Positions 43,682 through 52,451 of a stretch of DNA of 64,000 nucleotides are shown here, in pieces. The stretch comes from CAVYEM01 sp963767635 (lineage in GTDB: Bacteria > Vulcanimicrobiota > Vulcanimicrobiia > Vulcanimicrobiales > Vulcanimicrobiaceae). Position 1 is the first letter of the stretch; each line of letters starts with the position of its first letter. Under the pieces are notes generated by a model. That model was given only the letters and a program-made list of their open reading frames with translations. It had not been told where the DNA came from and did not search any database. Made by a program: the position numbers and the translations under genes. Location: contig CAVYEM010000001.1 of the NCBI GenBank assembly GCA_963767635.1, positions 1,302,001 to 1,366,000 of the forward strand, read 5' to 3'.

Positions 43682-44589
43682 AGTGCGGCATGAGCCTGCG
43701 CACGACCATTACGCCCGTTGCGCCGTATCGGCTGGACCTGACCGCCCAGGCGCTCCGCCGAGTCAGCAGCAACATCGTCGACATTCTCACGCCTGATGGA
43801 ACGTATCTACGGGCACTGCGCAGCGACGATGGGGTCAACATCATCGAAGTGCAGCAAGAGACCGACGGGGTTCTCTCTGTGAGGATTACCGGACGCGGCG
43901 CCGCGGCGCGTCTCGAAACCGTGAGAACGCTGTTGGGGACGCGTGTCGATCTGCATCGCTGGTATCGTCGTGTTGCGCGTTTTCCGTGGCTCTCCGCCCT
44001 GGCGAAGGAGCTGCGCGGCGTAAAGCCGCCGCGATATCCCCACCTCTGGGAAGCGCTGTGCAACGGGATCGTGTTCCAGCAGTTGAGCATCGCGGCGGCC
44101 TCCACGACCATGCGACGGCTCGTGGAGCGCTTCTCGGAGCCTCTAGAATACGGCGGCGTGCCGCTCCGAGTCTTTCCCGCCCCGGATGAGATCATACAGG
44201 CCGGCGATCAAGATCTGTTGAGTCTCGGCCTGAGCCATCAAAAAGTAACATACCTGAAACGTGCGGCCGCAGCGGTGAAGTCGAACGCGATTACGTCCGC
44301 ACGCATTGAGCCGCTGCCGACGAGTGAGGCGCTTTTAGAATTGCAAGCGTTCAGCGGCATCGGCCGTTGGAGCGCGGCGAACATTCTCCTACGCGGCTTC
44401 GGACGTCTGGATGTTTTCCCGATGGGGGACTCGGGGGTGGCACAGAACATCAGACTCCTATCCGGCGATCCACACATTAGTCTGGAGGACGTCCTACTTT
44501 CGCTGGGCGATATGCGCGGCATGCTGTACTTCCATCTCCTGCTCGGAAAGCTGCGCAGCCGCCCCGCATTTTCGTCTACAAAGGCTTGA
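43678..44589 (+). CDS. alkA: DNA-3-methyladenine glycosylase, AlkA type
   Basis: 303 residues from TTG 43678 or ATG 43690. N-terminal beta domain, then a helix-hairpin-helix glycosylase domain: L-Q-A-F-S-G-I-G-R-W-S-A (HhH) and the catalytic Asp in F-P-M-G-D-S-G-V. It removes alkylated bases. Its position between an electron-transfer gene and oxidase subunits, overlapping both by four bases, is unexpected for a repair enzyme. Confidence 0.88.
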   Translation: MKCGMSLRTTITPVAPYRLDLTAQALRRVSSNIVDILTPDGTYLRALRSDDGVNIIEVQQETDGVLSVRITGRGAAARLETVRTLLGTRVDLHRWYRRVARFPWLSALAKELRGVKPPRYPHLWEALCNGIVFQQLSIAAASTTMRRLVERFSEPLEYGGVPLRVFPAPDEIIQAGDQDLLSLGLSHQKVTYLKRAAAAVKSNAITSARIEPLPTSEALLELQAFSGIGRWSAANILLRGFGRLDVFPMGDSGVAQNIRLLSGDPHISLEDVLLSLGDMRGMLYFHLLLGKLRSRPAFSSTKA

Positions 44590-45113
44590 ATGGAATGACG
44601 AAAGGGCAAGACATCCTTCTCGCTTTCGCGATCGCCGCCGCCATCGCCGTTGCATTCATGCTTGCCGTTGCAAGCACGACGTTCGGACTCACGGCCGCGT
44701 TATCGGAACGCACGGATGGAGAGCGCGGGCTTCGACGTTGGTGGTTTCTCGGGCTTCTGACCGCAATTGTAGCGTCGTTCATTATCTCGATTCGGTGGTT
44801 CCCATACCCAACCGTCGCCGAAAGTACGTCGTTCAAGCATTTTCCCGTGGTCGCGCAGCAATACCACTTTCAAGTCCCCGCCGAGGTCCCCGTGAATGCA
44901 CATGTCATCTTTGACGTGACCTCCGCCGACGTCAACCACGGAGTCGGCATTTACGATCCGCGGGGTACGCTTCTCGGGCAGGTGCAGGCGATGCCACATT
45001 ACGTAAACCATCTGCCGTTCTACTTCAGCCGGACAGGACGATACACGATCCGGTGTCTCGAATACTGCGGTATCGGACATCCCGCGATGCTCGCAGTATT
45101 CCGGGTGCGATGA
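44586..45113 (+). CDS. Heme-copper oxidase subunit II (CuA domain)
   Basis: 175 residues from TTG 44586 (ATG 44595 alternative). Two N-terminal membrane helices (about 10-32 and 50-68) and a cupredoxin domain with a full CuA site: H in D-V-N-H-G-V-G-I, and C-L-E-Y-C-G-I-G-H-P-A-M. It accepts electrons from a cytochrome or Rieske-type donor. It overlaps alkA and subunit I. Confidence 0.9.
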   Translation: MNGMTKGQDILLAFAIAAAIAVAFMLAVASTTFGLTAALSERTDGERGLRRWWFLGLLTAIVASFIISIRWFPYPTVAESTSFKHFPVVAQQYHFQVPAEVPVNAHVIFDVTSADVNHGVGIYDPRGTLLGQVQAMPHYVNHLPFYFSRTGRYTIRCLEYCGIGHPAMLAVFRVR

Positions 45114-46603
45114 TGGCGTCTATGATCGCACTCGGTGTAGACAGAGCCCGGCGCATCATGTGGATGTACGTGAACACGGGTCTTGCGATATTTGCCGGCA
45201 TGGCGATCGTGGGTCTTCTGATGCGGGCGGAACAGGCGCGCTTCATCGTACTCAGTCCTGCGTTGTTTTACGGACTCATGACGCTCCATGGCACATTGAT
45301 GATTTTGGCGGTCGTGATCGGTTCGATGGGCCTGTTGTGGTATCTGTTGCGAGCCGAAGGTTACATGGACGAACGAGTCGCCTATTGGGCGTACGGCGTT
45401 ATGACCGTAGGCGTCGGGGCCGTATTCGCGAGCGTGTTCGCGGGCGGCTTCGGCGGCAGCTGGACGTACCTCTACCCGCTGCCGTTCATCAACCCGTCGT
45501 GGACGCAGTGGTCGATCGGCGTGTTTCTCATAGGACTCGCGCTCGTCACGCTTGGATGGAGCGTTTGGTGTATCCAAGTGCTCGGTTTCGTTCTTTCGAA
45601 TTACGGCGGATTTCGTGGGGCGTTTGGGTGGGATGTCGTGTTCCATTCGAAGAGCTTCGCCGCTTCCGGCAAACCATCGCCGTCGCTGCCGGCTCTCGCG
45701 GCGTTGGTGGTGTCGCTCTCCGGACTCATCACCGCAGCGGACGGCATGACGATCGGGGTTGCGCTCATTGTGCATTGGATCGATCGCAGCGTCGCGCTGG
45801 ATCCGCTCTGGGCAAAGAATTTGACGTATCTTTTCGGGCACGAACTGGCGAACCTGGCGATGTACATGGCGGTAGCCGCGGTTATTATTGGTCTGCCGCG
45901 TTATACGGGCAGGAACTTCAGGGTGTCACCGATGTGGATAATTGCGTGGTGGGCAACGCTCGTATATGTCTTGCTCGCGACATTCCATCATTTTTACTAC
46001 GATTTCGTTCAGTTTCGCGCCCTCCAATACATCGGCGAGTTCGCATCATATTCGGAGGCGCTGCCGGTTGCGGCCGTAACGATTTTCAGCGGCTTGATGC
46101 TCGTGTACCGATCGGCAATGCGCTGGACCATGGGTTCTCTCTTCATCTACGCCGGATTGGTTGGTTGGGTTGTCGGCGGCATTGGAGCGCTCATTGACGC
46201 TACGATCCCGTTCAACATGGTGCTGCACAACACGCTGTGGGTTCCCGCGCACTTTCATAGTTATTTGCTCGAAGGTGTGCTGTTGTTCATCATCGGTTGG
46301 GTCTTTGTGATGCTCGAAGAACGCAGCGGCAAGGTGACGTCACTGCTGATGCGCTGGATAATAGGCGTCGGAATTTTTGGCGGCGGTGCGCTGTTCTTAG
46401 CGGGTTTCTACGTAGCCGGCGCATATGGTGTGCCGCGCCGTGAAGCGGAGCAACCCGGTCCGGGACCGCACATTGCCGTCTGGGCAACGCTCGGCGCGCT
46501 GGTGTTGCTCCTTGGTTTAATCGTGACGCTTATCGAGGCGATCCGACTGAGAGCAGGACCGTTCCCTCGTAAACCTGCCGGTGAGAGCGGGAATCCAACA
46601 TGA
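45110..46603 (+). CDS. Heme-copper oxidase subunit I, B-family-like, atypical helix VI
   Basis: 497 residues from ATG 45110. Low-spin heme His in T-L-H-G-T-L-M, CuB His pair in A-T-F-H-H-F-Y, and heme ligands in N-T-L-W-V-P-A-H-F-H, closest to ba3-type (B-family) oxidases. Helix VI reads F-G-H-E-L-A-N-L-A-M-Y: the His is there, but the usual G-H-P-x-V-Y is replaced, so the Tyr four residues after the His is Asn. About 12 helices. It reduces O2 in known relatives; another acceptor is possible. Confidence 0.85.
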   Translation: MMASMIALGVDRARRIMWMYVNTGLAIFAGMAIVGLLMRAEQARFIVLSPALFYGLMTLHGTLMILAVVIGSMGLLWYLLRAEGYMDERVAYWAYGVMTVGVGAVFASVFAGGFGGSWTYLYPLPFINPSWTQWSIGVFLIGLALVTLGWSVWCIQVLGFVLSNYGGFRGAFGWDVVFHSKSFAASGKPSPSLPALAALVVSLSGLITAADGMTIGVALIVHWIDRSVALDPLWAKNLTYLFGHELANLAMYMAVAAVIIGLPRYTGRNFRVSPMWIIAWWATLVYVLLATFHHFYYDFVQFRALQYIGEFASYSEALPVAAVTIFSGLMLVYRSAMRWTMGSLFIYAGLVGWVVGGIGALIDATIPFNMVLHNTLWVPAHFHSYLLEGVLLFIIGWVFVMLEERSGKVTSLLMRWIIGVGIFGGGALFLAGFYVAGAYGVPRREAEQPGPGPHIAVWATLGALVLLLGLIVTLIEAIRLRAGPFPRKPAGESGNPT

Positions 46604-47043
46604 AGAATCCGATGTGGCGCATCGCTTTGTGGACGGTGGGCGCTGTGAGCGTCGCCGTTGCCGTTACGCCTGCGGTGATGGCGCCGGTAACGGTGACCGT
46701 ATCCTTGCACCACGGCTGGCATGCCGCTGTGATCGCTCTGGGCGTGGCCACCGGCCTGGTCGCCACTGCGGGTTTGAAACCGAGCGCTGAACGCTCCAAG
46801 GCAATCTGGATCGCCCCTGTCGTTACGGCGCCGATGGCGGCGATGTATCTCATGTGGCCCGCTACCTTCGGATATCTCGATGCGCACCCGGCACTGCATG
46901 CTTTTGATCATCTCGCTTTTTTGGGGCTCGGATTCATCACGGCCTACGCCGGGGAACGGTACGTTCGCGGGGTGGGGTGGACTACGGGGATTTTGTTCGA
47001 GTGCATGGCTCTGGCCGCTGTTGGTTTCTTTGGTGTGCCGTAG
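46600..47043 (+). CDS. Membrane protein of the oxidase operon
   Basis: 147 residues with about four hydrophobic helices and conserved-looking His (L-H-H-G-W-H and A-F-D-H-L-A-F-L-G-L-G-F). Start overlaps the subunit I stop. No firm family; DUF1404-type oxidase-associated proteins are one possibility. It may handle heme or copper or be an accessory subunit. Confidence 0.6.
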   Translation: MKNPMWRIALWTVGAVSVAVAVTPAVMAPVTVTVSLHHGWHAAVIALGVATGLVATAGLKPSAERSKAIWIAPVVTAPMAAMYLMWPATFGYLDAHPALHAFDHLAFLGLGFITAYAGERYVRGVGWTTGILFECMALAAVGFFGVP

Positions 47044-47057
47044 CGTTCCGTACAGCT

Positions 47058-47957
47058 TTATTGGCGAGGATTCAAAAATGAATTGATGACGTTGCCCAAG
47101 TTGTTCGTTCCGCCGGTTTGCGCTGCGCCTTCGGACTGCGGTGCGTGGTACGTCATCGATTGAATCCCGATGCGTCCGGGACCGTAAAAGCGATTGAGCG
47201 AGAGCGCCGCTCCGCCGACGAATGCGCCAATCGCGCCCATCAGGCCGCCTCCGCCGCCGGACTGCAGCACGGAGACGGTGTCCATGCGCACGTTGGCATC
47301 CTTCCATAGCCAGCCTCCCGGCTCCACGTCGATCGTTTCCCCTGCGCCGAGCGTCTTTTCGAACACGTTGCCGTATCCGTGCAGCAGCACCAAGCCTTCG
47401 CTGCGGCCCGCCGTAAAGCGATCGATGAACAAGCCGGTTCGCGAAAACAGCACGTTCGCCAATCCTTGCTGCCAGTAGAAGTTGTAGTCGACGCTCCCGG
47501 TTGCGAGTAGGAACTGATGTTCCCGCACGTCGACGGATTGGCCGGGCTGCAGCCGCAGTGCCACGATTTGTCCCGGCGCTTCGCGGGAAAACGACACGTT
47601 TCCGGGACCGCTCGCGGTCGAAATAAAGATTTGCAGTCCCGCAAAAAATCGCTTCGCGGCATTTTGCACGCCCATGAAGCCCAGCGTCACCTGCGGCTGC
47701 TTCCAAAGCACGGTGTGATGTTCGAAGTACACCGTTTCCGCGCGACCGAGTTCGACGTCGACGACTGGGACCAGCTCGCCCTCGATGCGGATCGTCAGGT
47801 CGCCAAGGGTTATCGGCGTTTTGGGATTGTCGAGTTCCGGCTGCGGTTCGTTGTACGATCCCACGGTCGTCTGCGCCGCCACGGGCGCGCCGCAATTCGG
47901 GCAAAAGCGCGCTTGTTCGGGGACGCCGGCTTGGCACGATGGACAATTCACGAGCAT
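47058..47957 (-). CDS. AIM24-family protein with N-terminal zinc ribbon
   Basis: 299 residues from ATG 47957 with GGAGG upstream. A zinc ribbon C-P-S-C-Q-A-G-V-P-E-Q-A-R-F-C-P-N-C-G is followed by an AIM24/TRAP-like beta domain (about 60-245) and a Gly-rich, probably membrane-associated tail (G-G-G-G-G-L-M-G-A-I-G-A-F-V-G-G). Bacterial members have no settled function. Confidence 0.8.
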   Translation of the reverse strand: MLVNCPSCQAGVPEQARFCPNCGAPVAAQTTVGSYNEPQPELDNPKTPITLGDLTIRIEGELVPVVDVELGRAETVYFEHHTVLWKQPQVTLGFMGVQNAAKRFFAGLQIFISTASGPGNVSFSREAPGQIVALRLQPGQSVDVREHQFLLATGSVDYNFYWQQGLANVLFSRTGLFIDRFTAGRSEGLVLLHGYGNVFEKTLGAGETIDVEPGGWLWKDANVRMDTVSVLQSGGGGGLMGAIGAFVGGAALSLNRFYGPGRIGIQSMTYHAPQSEGAAQTGGTNNLGNVINSFLNPRQ

Positions 47958-47992
47958 AACCCTCCGCTCTTCACTGCACTCGTAGCGAACGT

Positions 47993-48937
47993 TTAGACGA
48001 GCAGGCTGCGCTGCTGCGCACCCATCGTTTCTTTGGCTTTGACCAGGCGCACCATGGCGTCGCTGTACGGCGTGGGAACCCCCGTACGCCTGCCGGCAGC
48101 GGCGACGGCGCCGTTGATGTGATCGATCTCGCTGGGATGTCCGGACTCCAGATCGAACGCCATGGAACTTTTGCTGTCCGCACCGACGGCGATGACTTCG
48201 GTGACGTACTGCCAGGGATTGGCGAACGGCAGATTGATCTTCAGTGCGGCGGCGACGGCGGCTGCTTCTTCCGCCAGCGCTTCGGCCAGGCGCGCCGCAT
48301 TCGGATCTTTCAAAATTGCGCCGGCCTCGCAGTCCAGTACGGCGCTGACCGCATTGATGGCGGCATTGGCGACCAGTTTGCCCCAAAGGTGCGGGCGAAT
48401 GTCGTACACGACGCTGGCGCGCATGTCGCTCTGCGTGAGCAATTCCGCCACGCTGCGCGAGGTCGTCGGCGAAGCGCCTCCGGAACCAATGATGGTGTTG
48501 CCCTCTTCCGAACTGCGAACGCGTCCCGGCGCGATCGTCAGCGATGATTCGGTCGTGATCCCCAGCACGACAGGCACCGCGCCGCCCAGCGCGGTTTTGA
48601 TCGCGTCTTCGTTCCCGACGCCGTTCTGCAACGAGACGATCGGCGTCGAGGGACTCAGTTCGCCGGCGAACGGCCGGAGCGCCCGCAGCGTGTCGACGGC
48701 TTTGACGAACAGGAAGACCATGTTCGAACCGAAGAGGTCCCGCGCGCTTCTGCCCATGCGAACGGCGCGTGCAGGCGCATCGTTCACCGAGACGCCCCCG
48801 TACTGCTCTATCGCTGCGAGCACTGCCGGATTTCTATCGAGCATCGTCACGGTGCATCGCGACGCGAGATGAAAGCCGAACAGCGTGCCCATGGCCCCGG
48901 AGCCGATGATCCCCACTCGCGGTCTGCTTTGATCCAT
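47993..48937 (-). CDS. panE: 2-dehydropantoate 2-reductase
   Basis: 314 residues. Rossmann motif G-I-I-G-S-G-A-M-G, V-K-A-V-D-T, S-L-Q-N-G-V-G-N, catalytic Lys in W-G-K-L-V-A-N-A and a C-terminal S-M-A-F-D-L-E-S-G segment. It reduces 2-dehydropantoate with NADPH in CoA synthesis, although related ApbA/PanE proteins act on other ketoacids. It follows mlaD at a 6-base distance on the same strand. Confidence 0.85.
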   Translation of the reverse strand: MDQSRPRVGIIGSGAMGTLFGFHLASRCTVTMLDRNPAVLAAIEQYGGVSVNDAPARAVRMGRSARDLFGSNMVFLFVKAVDTLRALRPFAGELSPSTPIVSLQNGVGNEDAIKTALGGAVPVVLGITTESSLTIAPGRVRSSEEGNTIIGSGGASPTTSRSVAELLTQSDMRASVVYDIRPHLWGKLVANAAINAVSAVLDCEAGAILKDPNAARLAEALAEEAAAVAAALKINLPFANPWQYVTEVIAVGADSKSSMAFDLESGHPSEIDHINGAVAAAGRRTGVPTPYSDAMVRLVKAKETMGAQQRSLLV

Positions 48938-48943
48938 AACGCC

Positions 48944-50491
48944 CTAGAACTGCAGCTGCAGACCGAACACCGTGCGGCGATCCGAACGCGTGAGATCCCG
49001 CTGTCCTAAGAAAATCTTGCCCCACTTGACGACGTTGAAGTTGCCGTAGATGTCCAACGTCGGACGGCGCAGGTCGTAGATCCGCGTTTCCGCGCCGAAT
49101 CTGCCGGCGTCGTATGAACCCAGCGCGCCGATTTGCGAATAGAGGATGCCGCCGCCGTATTGCAACGCGCCGGCATGCTTGATGCCCACTGCGTTTACGG
49201 TGGTCTTCCCGCCGATGTCGTTCACTCCCAGCATCCCGCCGATGTTTCCGCGGGGCAAAAATACTGCATTGATATCCGCCTGCGGTCCGCGATCCGCCGT
49301 GAGCAACGGACTCGGGCCGTTCACGCTTTGCGCATTCAGGAAGTTGAGCCGCATTTGCACCTGCACCAAGCTGCGAAGAATGCCGTTCAAGCCTTGCCCG
49401 AGGGGCGCAGCAGTCGGCGCCGGCGCCGGGATCTGCGCTGTGGATCGCGGCGTTCCGTTCGGACCTGCTGCGATGGGGTATGGCGTCGCGCCTGCGTCCA
49501 CGCCGTACACATGGCTGCGTCCGCCCAGCGTGCCCAGCAGCGAATCGGCCTTTTGCGTCGCCGCATCCAAATTCGCGACCGTCTCGCGCAACTGCGCCTG
49601 CGTTTGCGGACCCGTCACGGCGCGCAAGTCACCGGTCAGTCCCGCAATGTTTCCGCTGAGTTCGCGGATATTGGCCGTCGTCGTAAGGAGATTGCTTTTC
49701 AAGCGCGGATCGGTCGCCAGCCCTTGCAGCGAGTCCATGGACTTATTGAGCGCAAGCGCCGTGTTGTCGAGCGAGGTCAGCATGCTGTCGATTTTATATT
49801 GGTTGCGCGAGAGGGTCGAATCCAGCGTGGCGGTCATGCCGACGATGTGCGTGCTGGCCTGCTGCATGGTGCTGTCGAGCGTGCCCGACAGATCGGCGAC
49901 GGTACCTCTGAGTTCGGTGGTCATTTCATCCACGTTGGCCAGCGCCGTCTGCAGCGTATTGAGCAGCTTCGGTTCGCGATCTTCCAGCGTGGCGAGCATG
50001 GAATCCAAGCGACGCACCTCGCCTTGTCCCTGCTGCAGCAAATCCGAAATGGTCGGACTGGCGATGCCGATCGGCTGCTCATCGATCGGCAGCACGCGTT
50101 TGGGCAGCACCGCCACGTTCGGCAGCGGCGTTGCACTGTAACCGGCGGGCAGCGGACGGGGGACCGGCGGCGCAATGATGAGATTAGGCGTCCCGGTGAG
50201 CGGCGCTTGAATGAGAAACTTGGAGTCTTTGGGGATGTTGATGTTGTTCTGAATGGCGAGAATGACGTCGACGCTGTTGTCGGCCAACAGCTGCACTTGG
50301 TCCACCGTTCCGACCGTCACGCCGCTAAAGAAGACTTGCGCCCCGGTCGGCAACCCGGCAGCCGAAGCAAAGCGCACGCCGATCCGGTAGCCGCTATGCC
50401 GCGTGCCGAAATCCGTGATCACGTAGAAGATTCCAAACAGCAAGAGCAGCGCGACCACCGCGAACAGCCCCAGTTGTGCTTGTCTTGACAT
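48944..50491 (-). CDS. mlaD: MlaD/MCE protein with C-terminal outer-membrane-like domain
   Basis: 515 residues. One N-terminal membrane helix (about 7-27), an MCE domain (about 33-115, G-Y-R-I-G-V-R-F then G-V-T-V-G-T-V-D-Q-V), a long helical region with repeated L-D-S-x-L and N-x-x-x-L patterns (about 150-330), a Pro/Ala linker, then a beta-rich region (about 400-515) ending G-L-Q-L-Q-F. Proteobacterial MlaD is about 180 residues. The terminal Phe and alternating strands look like an outer-membrane barrel end. Confidence 0.85.
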   Translation of the reverse strand: MSRQAQLGLFAVVALLLLFGIFYVITDFGTRHSGYRIGVRFASAAGLPTGAQVFFSGVTVGTVDQVQLLADNSVDVILAIQNNINIPKDSKFLIQAPLTGTPNLIIAPPVPRPLPAGYSATPLPNVAVLPKRVLPIDEQPIGIASPTISDLLQQGQGEVRRLDSMLATLEDREPKLLNTLQTALANVDEMTTELRGTVADLSGTLDSTMQQASTHIVGMTATLDSTLSRNQYKIDSMLTSLDNTALALNKSMDSLQGLATDPRLKSNLLTTTANIRELSGNIAGLTGDLRAVTGPQTQAQLRETVANLDAATQKADSLLGTLGGRSHVYGVDAGATPYPIAAGPNGTPRSTAQIPAPAPTAAPLGQGLNGILRSLVQVQMRLNFLNAQSVNGPSPLLTADRGPQADINAVFLPRGNIGGMLGVNDIGGKTTVNAVGIKHAGALQYGGGILYSQIGALGSYDAGRFGAETRIYDLRRPTLDIYGNFNVVKWGKIFLGQRDLTRSDRRTVFGLQLQF

Positions 50492-50540
50492 CCGCTCCCC
50501 TATTCCCGCAGCCCGGGCTCCGGCCTGCGCACCGCTATGT

Positions 50541-51296
50541 TTAGAGCGGTATCGGTCCCACTTCGGAACCCAAAAGAAATTGCTGCACGATGGGGTTCAT
50601 CGATTTGCGAACCTCCTCTACCGTTCCGTACTCGATGATCGCGCCCTCGAAGAGCATCGCGACGTAGTCTGCCATCATGTAGATCGACTGCAAATCGTGC
50701 GAGATGACGACCGCGGTGGCGTTGAGCTGCTGGCGCAGGCGCTTGATGGTGTCCGTGAGCAAATGCGTCACGATGGGATCCAGACCCGTCGTCGGTTCGT
50801 CGTACAGCACGAGATCCGGATTCGTGACGACGGCGCGCGCGAAGCCCGCGCGTTTGAGCATGCCGCCCGAGAGCTCGGCCGGCATATTCCGGTACGTGTG
50901 CGCGAGGCCAACGCTGTCGAGCGTGTTGATCACGACTTCGTGAATCTCTTTCTCGGTGAGCGAGGTATGCTCGCGCAGCGGCAGTGCGATGTTGTCGCCC
51001 ACCGTCATGCTGTCGAAGAGCGCGGCAAACTGAAATGCAAAGCCGATCTTGGTGCGCATCTCGATGAGGTCGCTCTCGCGCATGTGGCAGATGTCGCGCC
51101 CACGCACGTACACATGCCCAACGTCGGGCTTGCGCAACCCGTCCAGCAGGCGCAGGATCGTCGATTTGCCCGCACCGGAGAGGCCGATGATGCACGTGAT
51201 CGCGCCTTCTACGACGTCGAGCGTGCAGTTGCGCAGCACGATCCGGTCGCCGTAACTCATGGAAACGTCGTCGAGTTTCCCGATGAGCTCGGGCAT
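50541..51296 (-). CDS. mlaF: Mla lipid-transport ATPase
   Basis: 251 residues from ATG 51296. ABC ATPase with Walker A G-L-S-G-A-G-K-S-T, Q-loop A-F-Q-F-A-A-L, signature L-S-G-G-M-L-K-R, Walker B L-V-L-Y-D-E-P and H-loop V-V-I-S-H-D. MlaF-like. It powers phospholipid movement with MlaE and MlaD. Its ATG touches the mlaE stop. Confidence 0.92.
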   Translation of the reverse strand: MPELIGKLDDVSMSYGDRIVLRNCTLDVVEGAITCIIGLSGAGKSTILRLLDGLRKPDVGHVYVRGRDICHMRESDLIEMRTKIGFAFQFAALFDSMTVGDNIALPLREHTSLTEKEIHEVVINTLDSVGLAHTYRNMPAELSGGMLKRAGFARAVVTNPDLVLYDEPTTGLDPIVTHLLTDTIKRLRQQLNATAVVISHDLQSIYMMADYVAMLFEGAIIEYGTVEEVRKSMNPIVQQFLLGSEVGPIPL

Positions 51297-52135
51297 CAGC
51301 CGCCTCCATACAGGAAGAACGACATGATGAAGTTGACGATGAAAATCAAAATGATGCAGATGACGACCGCGCTCGTCGTCGACTTGCCCACGCCTGCGGC
51401 GCCGCCCGTCGTCGTGAGGCCTTGGTACGAACCTACCAGTGCGATGATGATCCCGAAGATAACGGACTTGAACAGCCCTTTGACCACGTCTTCAAAGCCG
51501 ATCGTCTGACGCGCCGACGACATGAAGTCGTCGTAGCTGATGTGCGCCTGGGCGTGCGCGATCCACTGGCCGCCCATCACGCCCACGACGTCGGCGAAAA
51601 CGGTCAGCAGCGGCAGCATGATCATCAGCGAGAGGAGGCGCGGCACGACTAGGAACCGCACGGGCGCCAGACCCAGCGACTGCAGCGCTTCAACCTGCTC
51701 GGTCACGACCATCGAACCGATCTCTGCAGCGATGGCCGCGCAGACCCGGCCGGCGACCACGACCGCAGTGAGCATCGGTCCCAGTTCACGCACGTTGGTA
51801 TACGAAACGATGCCGCCGACGAAGCTGCCGAAGCCGTACTGCACTGCCTGCACTGCTGATTCAAGCGAGAACACCATTCCGGTGAACAGCGAGGTCAGCA
51901 GCACGATGATCAATGACTGATAACCGAGCAAAAAGCATTGGTTCACGGTTTCGGCAAAGCGGATCCGCAGCTTTACGATCGTCCCGGCGGCCTCGCCGCC
52001 CAACGCCGCCAGACCGCCGATGTACTCGAAGAGGGAATTGACCTTCCGCCCGACGCCTTCCAGCGCGCCGACGCTTACGCGCTCGACCGCTTCGGCGCGG
52101 TTGGAGGCGTCAGACTCGTTCAGCGCTCGCGACAC
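51296..52135 (-). CDS. mlaE: Mla lipid-transport permease
   Basis: 279 residues. About six membrane helices with the MlaE signature R-E-L-G-P-M-L-T-A-V-V-V-A-G-R-V-C-A-A-I and Q-V-E-A-L-Q-S-L-G, then P-R-L-L-S-L. The N-terminus overlaps the preceding gene by 26 bases. With MlaF and MlaD it forms the inner-membrane complex. Confidence 0.92.
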   Translation of the reverse strand: MSRALNESDASNRAEAVERVSVGALEGVGRKVNSLFEYIGGLAALGGEAAGTIVKLRIRFAETVNQCFLLGYQSLIIVLLTSLFTGMVFSLESAVQAVQYGFGSFVGGIVSYTNVRELGPMLTAVVVAGRVCAAIAAEIGSMVVTEQVEALQSLGLAPVRFLVVPRLLSLMIMLPLLTVFADVVGVMGGQWIAHAQAHISYDDFMSSARQTIGFEDVVKGLFKSVIFGIIIALVGSYQGLTTTGGAAGVGKSTTSAVVICIILIFIVNFIMSFFLYGGG

Positions 52136-52451
52136 GTTCGACGTCCTGCAGGACCGCCTGTGTGGCTTCGATGCGCCGCACCGCGACGCCGCGCTCGGCG
52201 GTCAGATTGAAATGCACTTGGTTGACTTGTTCCAAACGTTTATCGACGTCGCGCAGATGCACGCGCGCCTCACGCTCGAATCCGCCGAAGTACCGGCGAA
52301 CCGCAGCCACATACTGCTCGCGCGCCGGCGCATCTGCCGTGCCGCTCGCGAGCGCGGTCTCGATCGTTCGCTGCGCGGTCTTCATCGCTTTATCGGTGAT
52401 GTAGAATTCGGCCACGCGGGCGACCAAAGCGTGAAAGGCGTCCTCCGTCAA
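52110..52451 (-). CDS. Helical hypothetical protein between rph and mlaE
   Basis: 113 residues from TTG 52451, whose TTGA overlaps the rph stop. Mostly helical with heptad spacing (V-D-K-R-L-E-Q-V-N-Q-V, E-A-T-Q-A-V-L-Q-D-V-E-R-V), so a coiled coil is likely. No family recognised. Overlaps at both ends suggest translational coupling with rph and mlaE. Confidence 0.55.
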   Translation of the reverse strand: MTEDAFHALVARVAEFYITDKAMKTAQRTIETALASGTADAPAREQYVAAVRRYFGGFEREARVHLRDVDKRLEQVNQVHFNLTAERGVAVRRIEATQAVLQDVERVASAERV

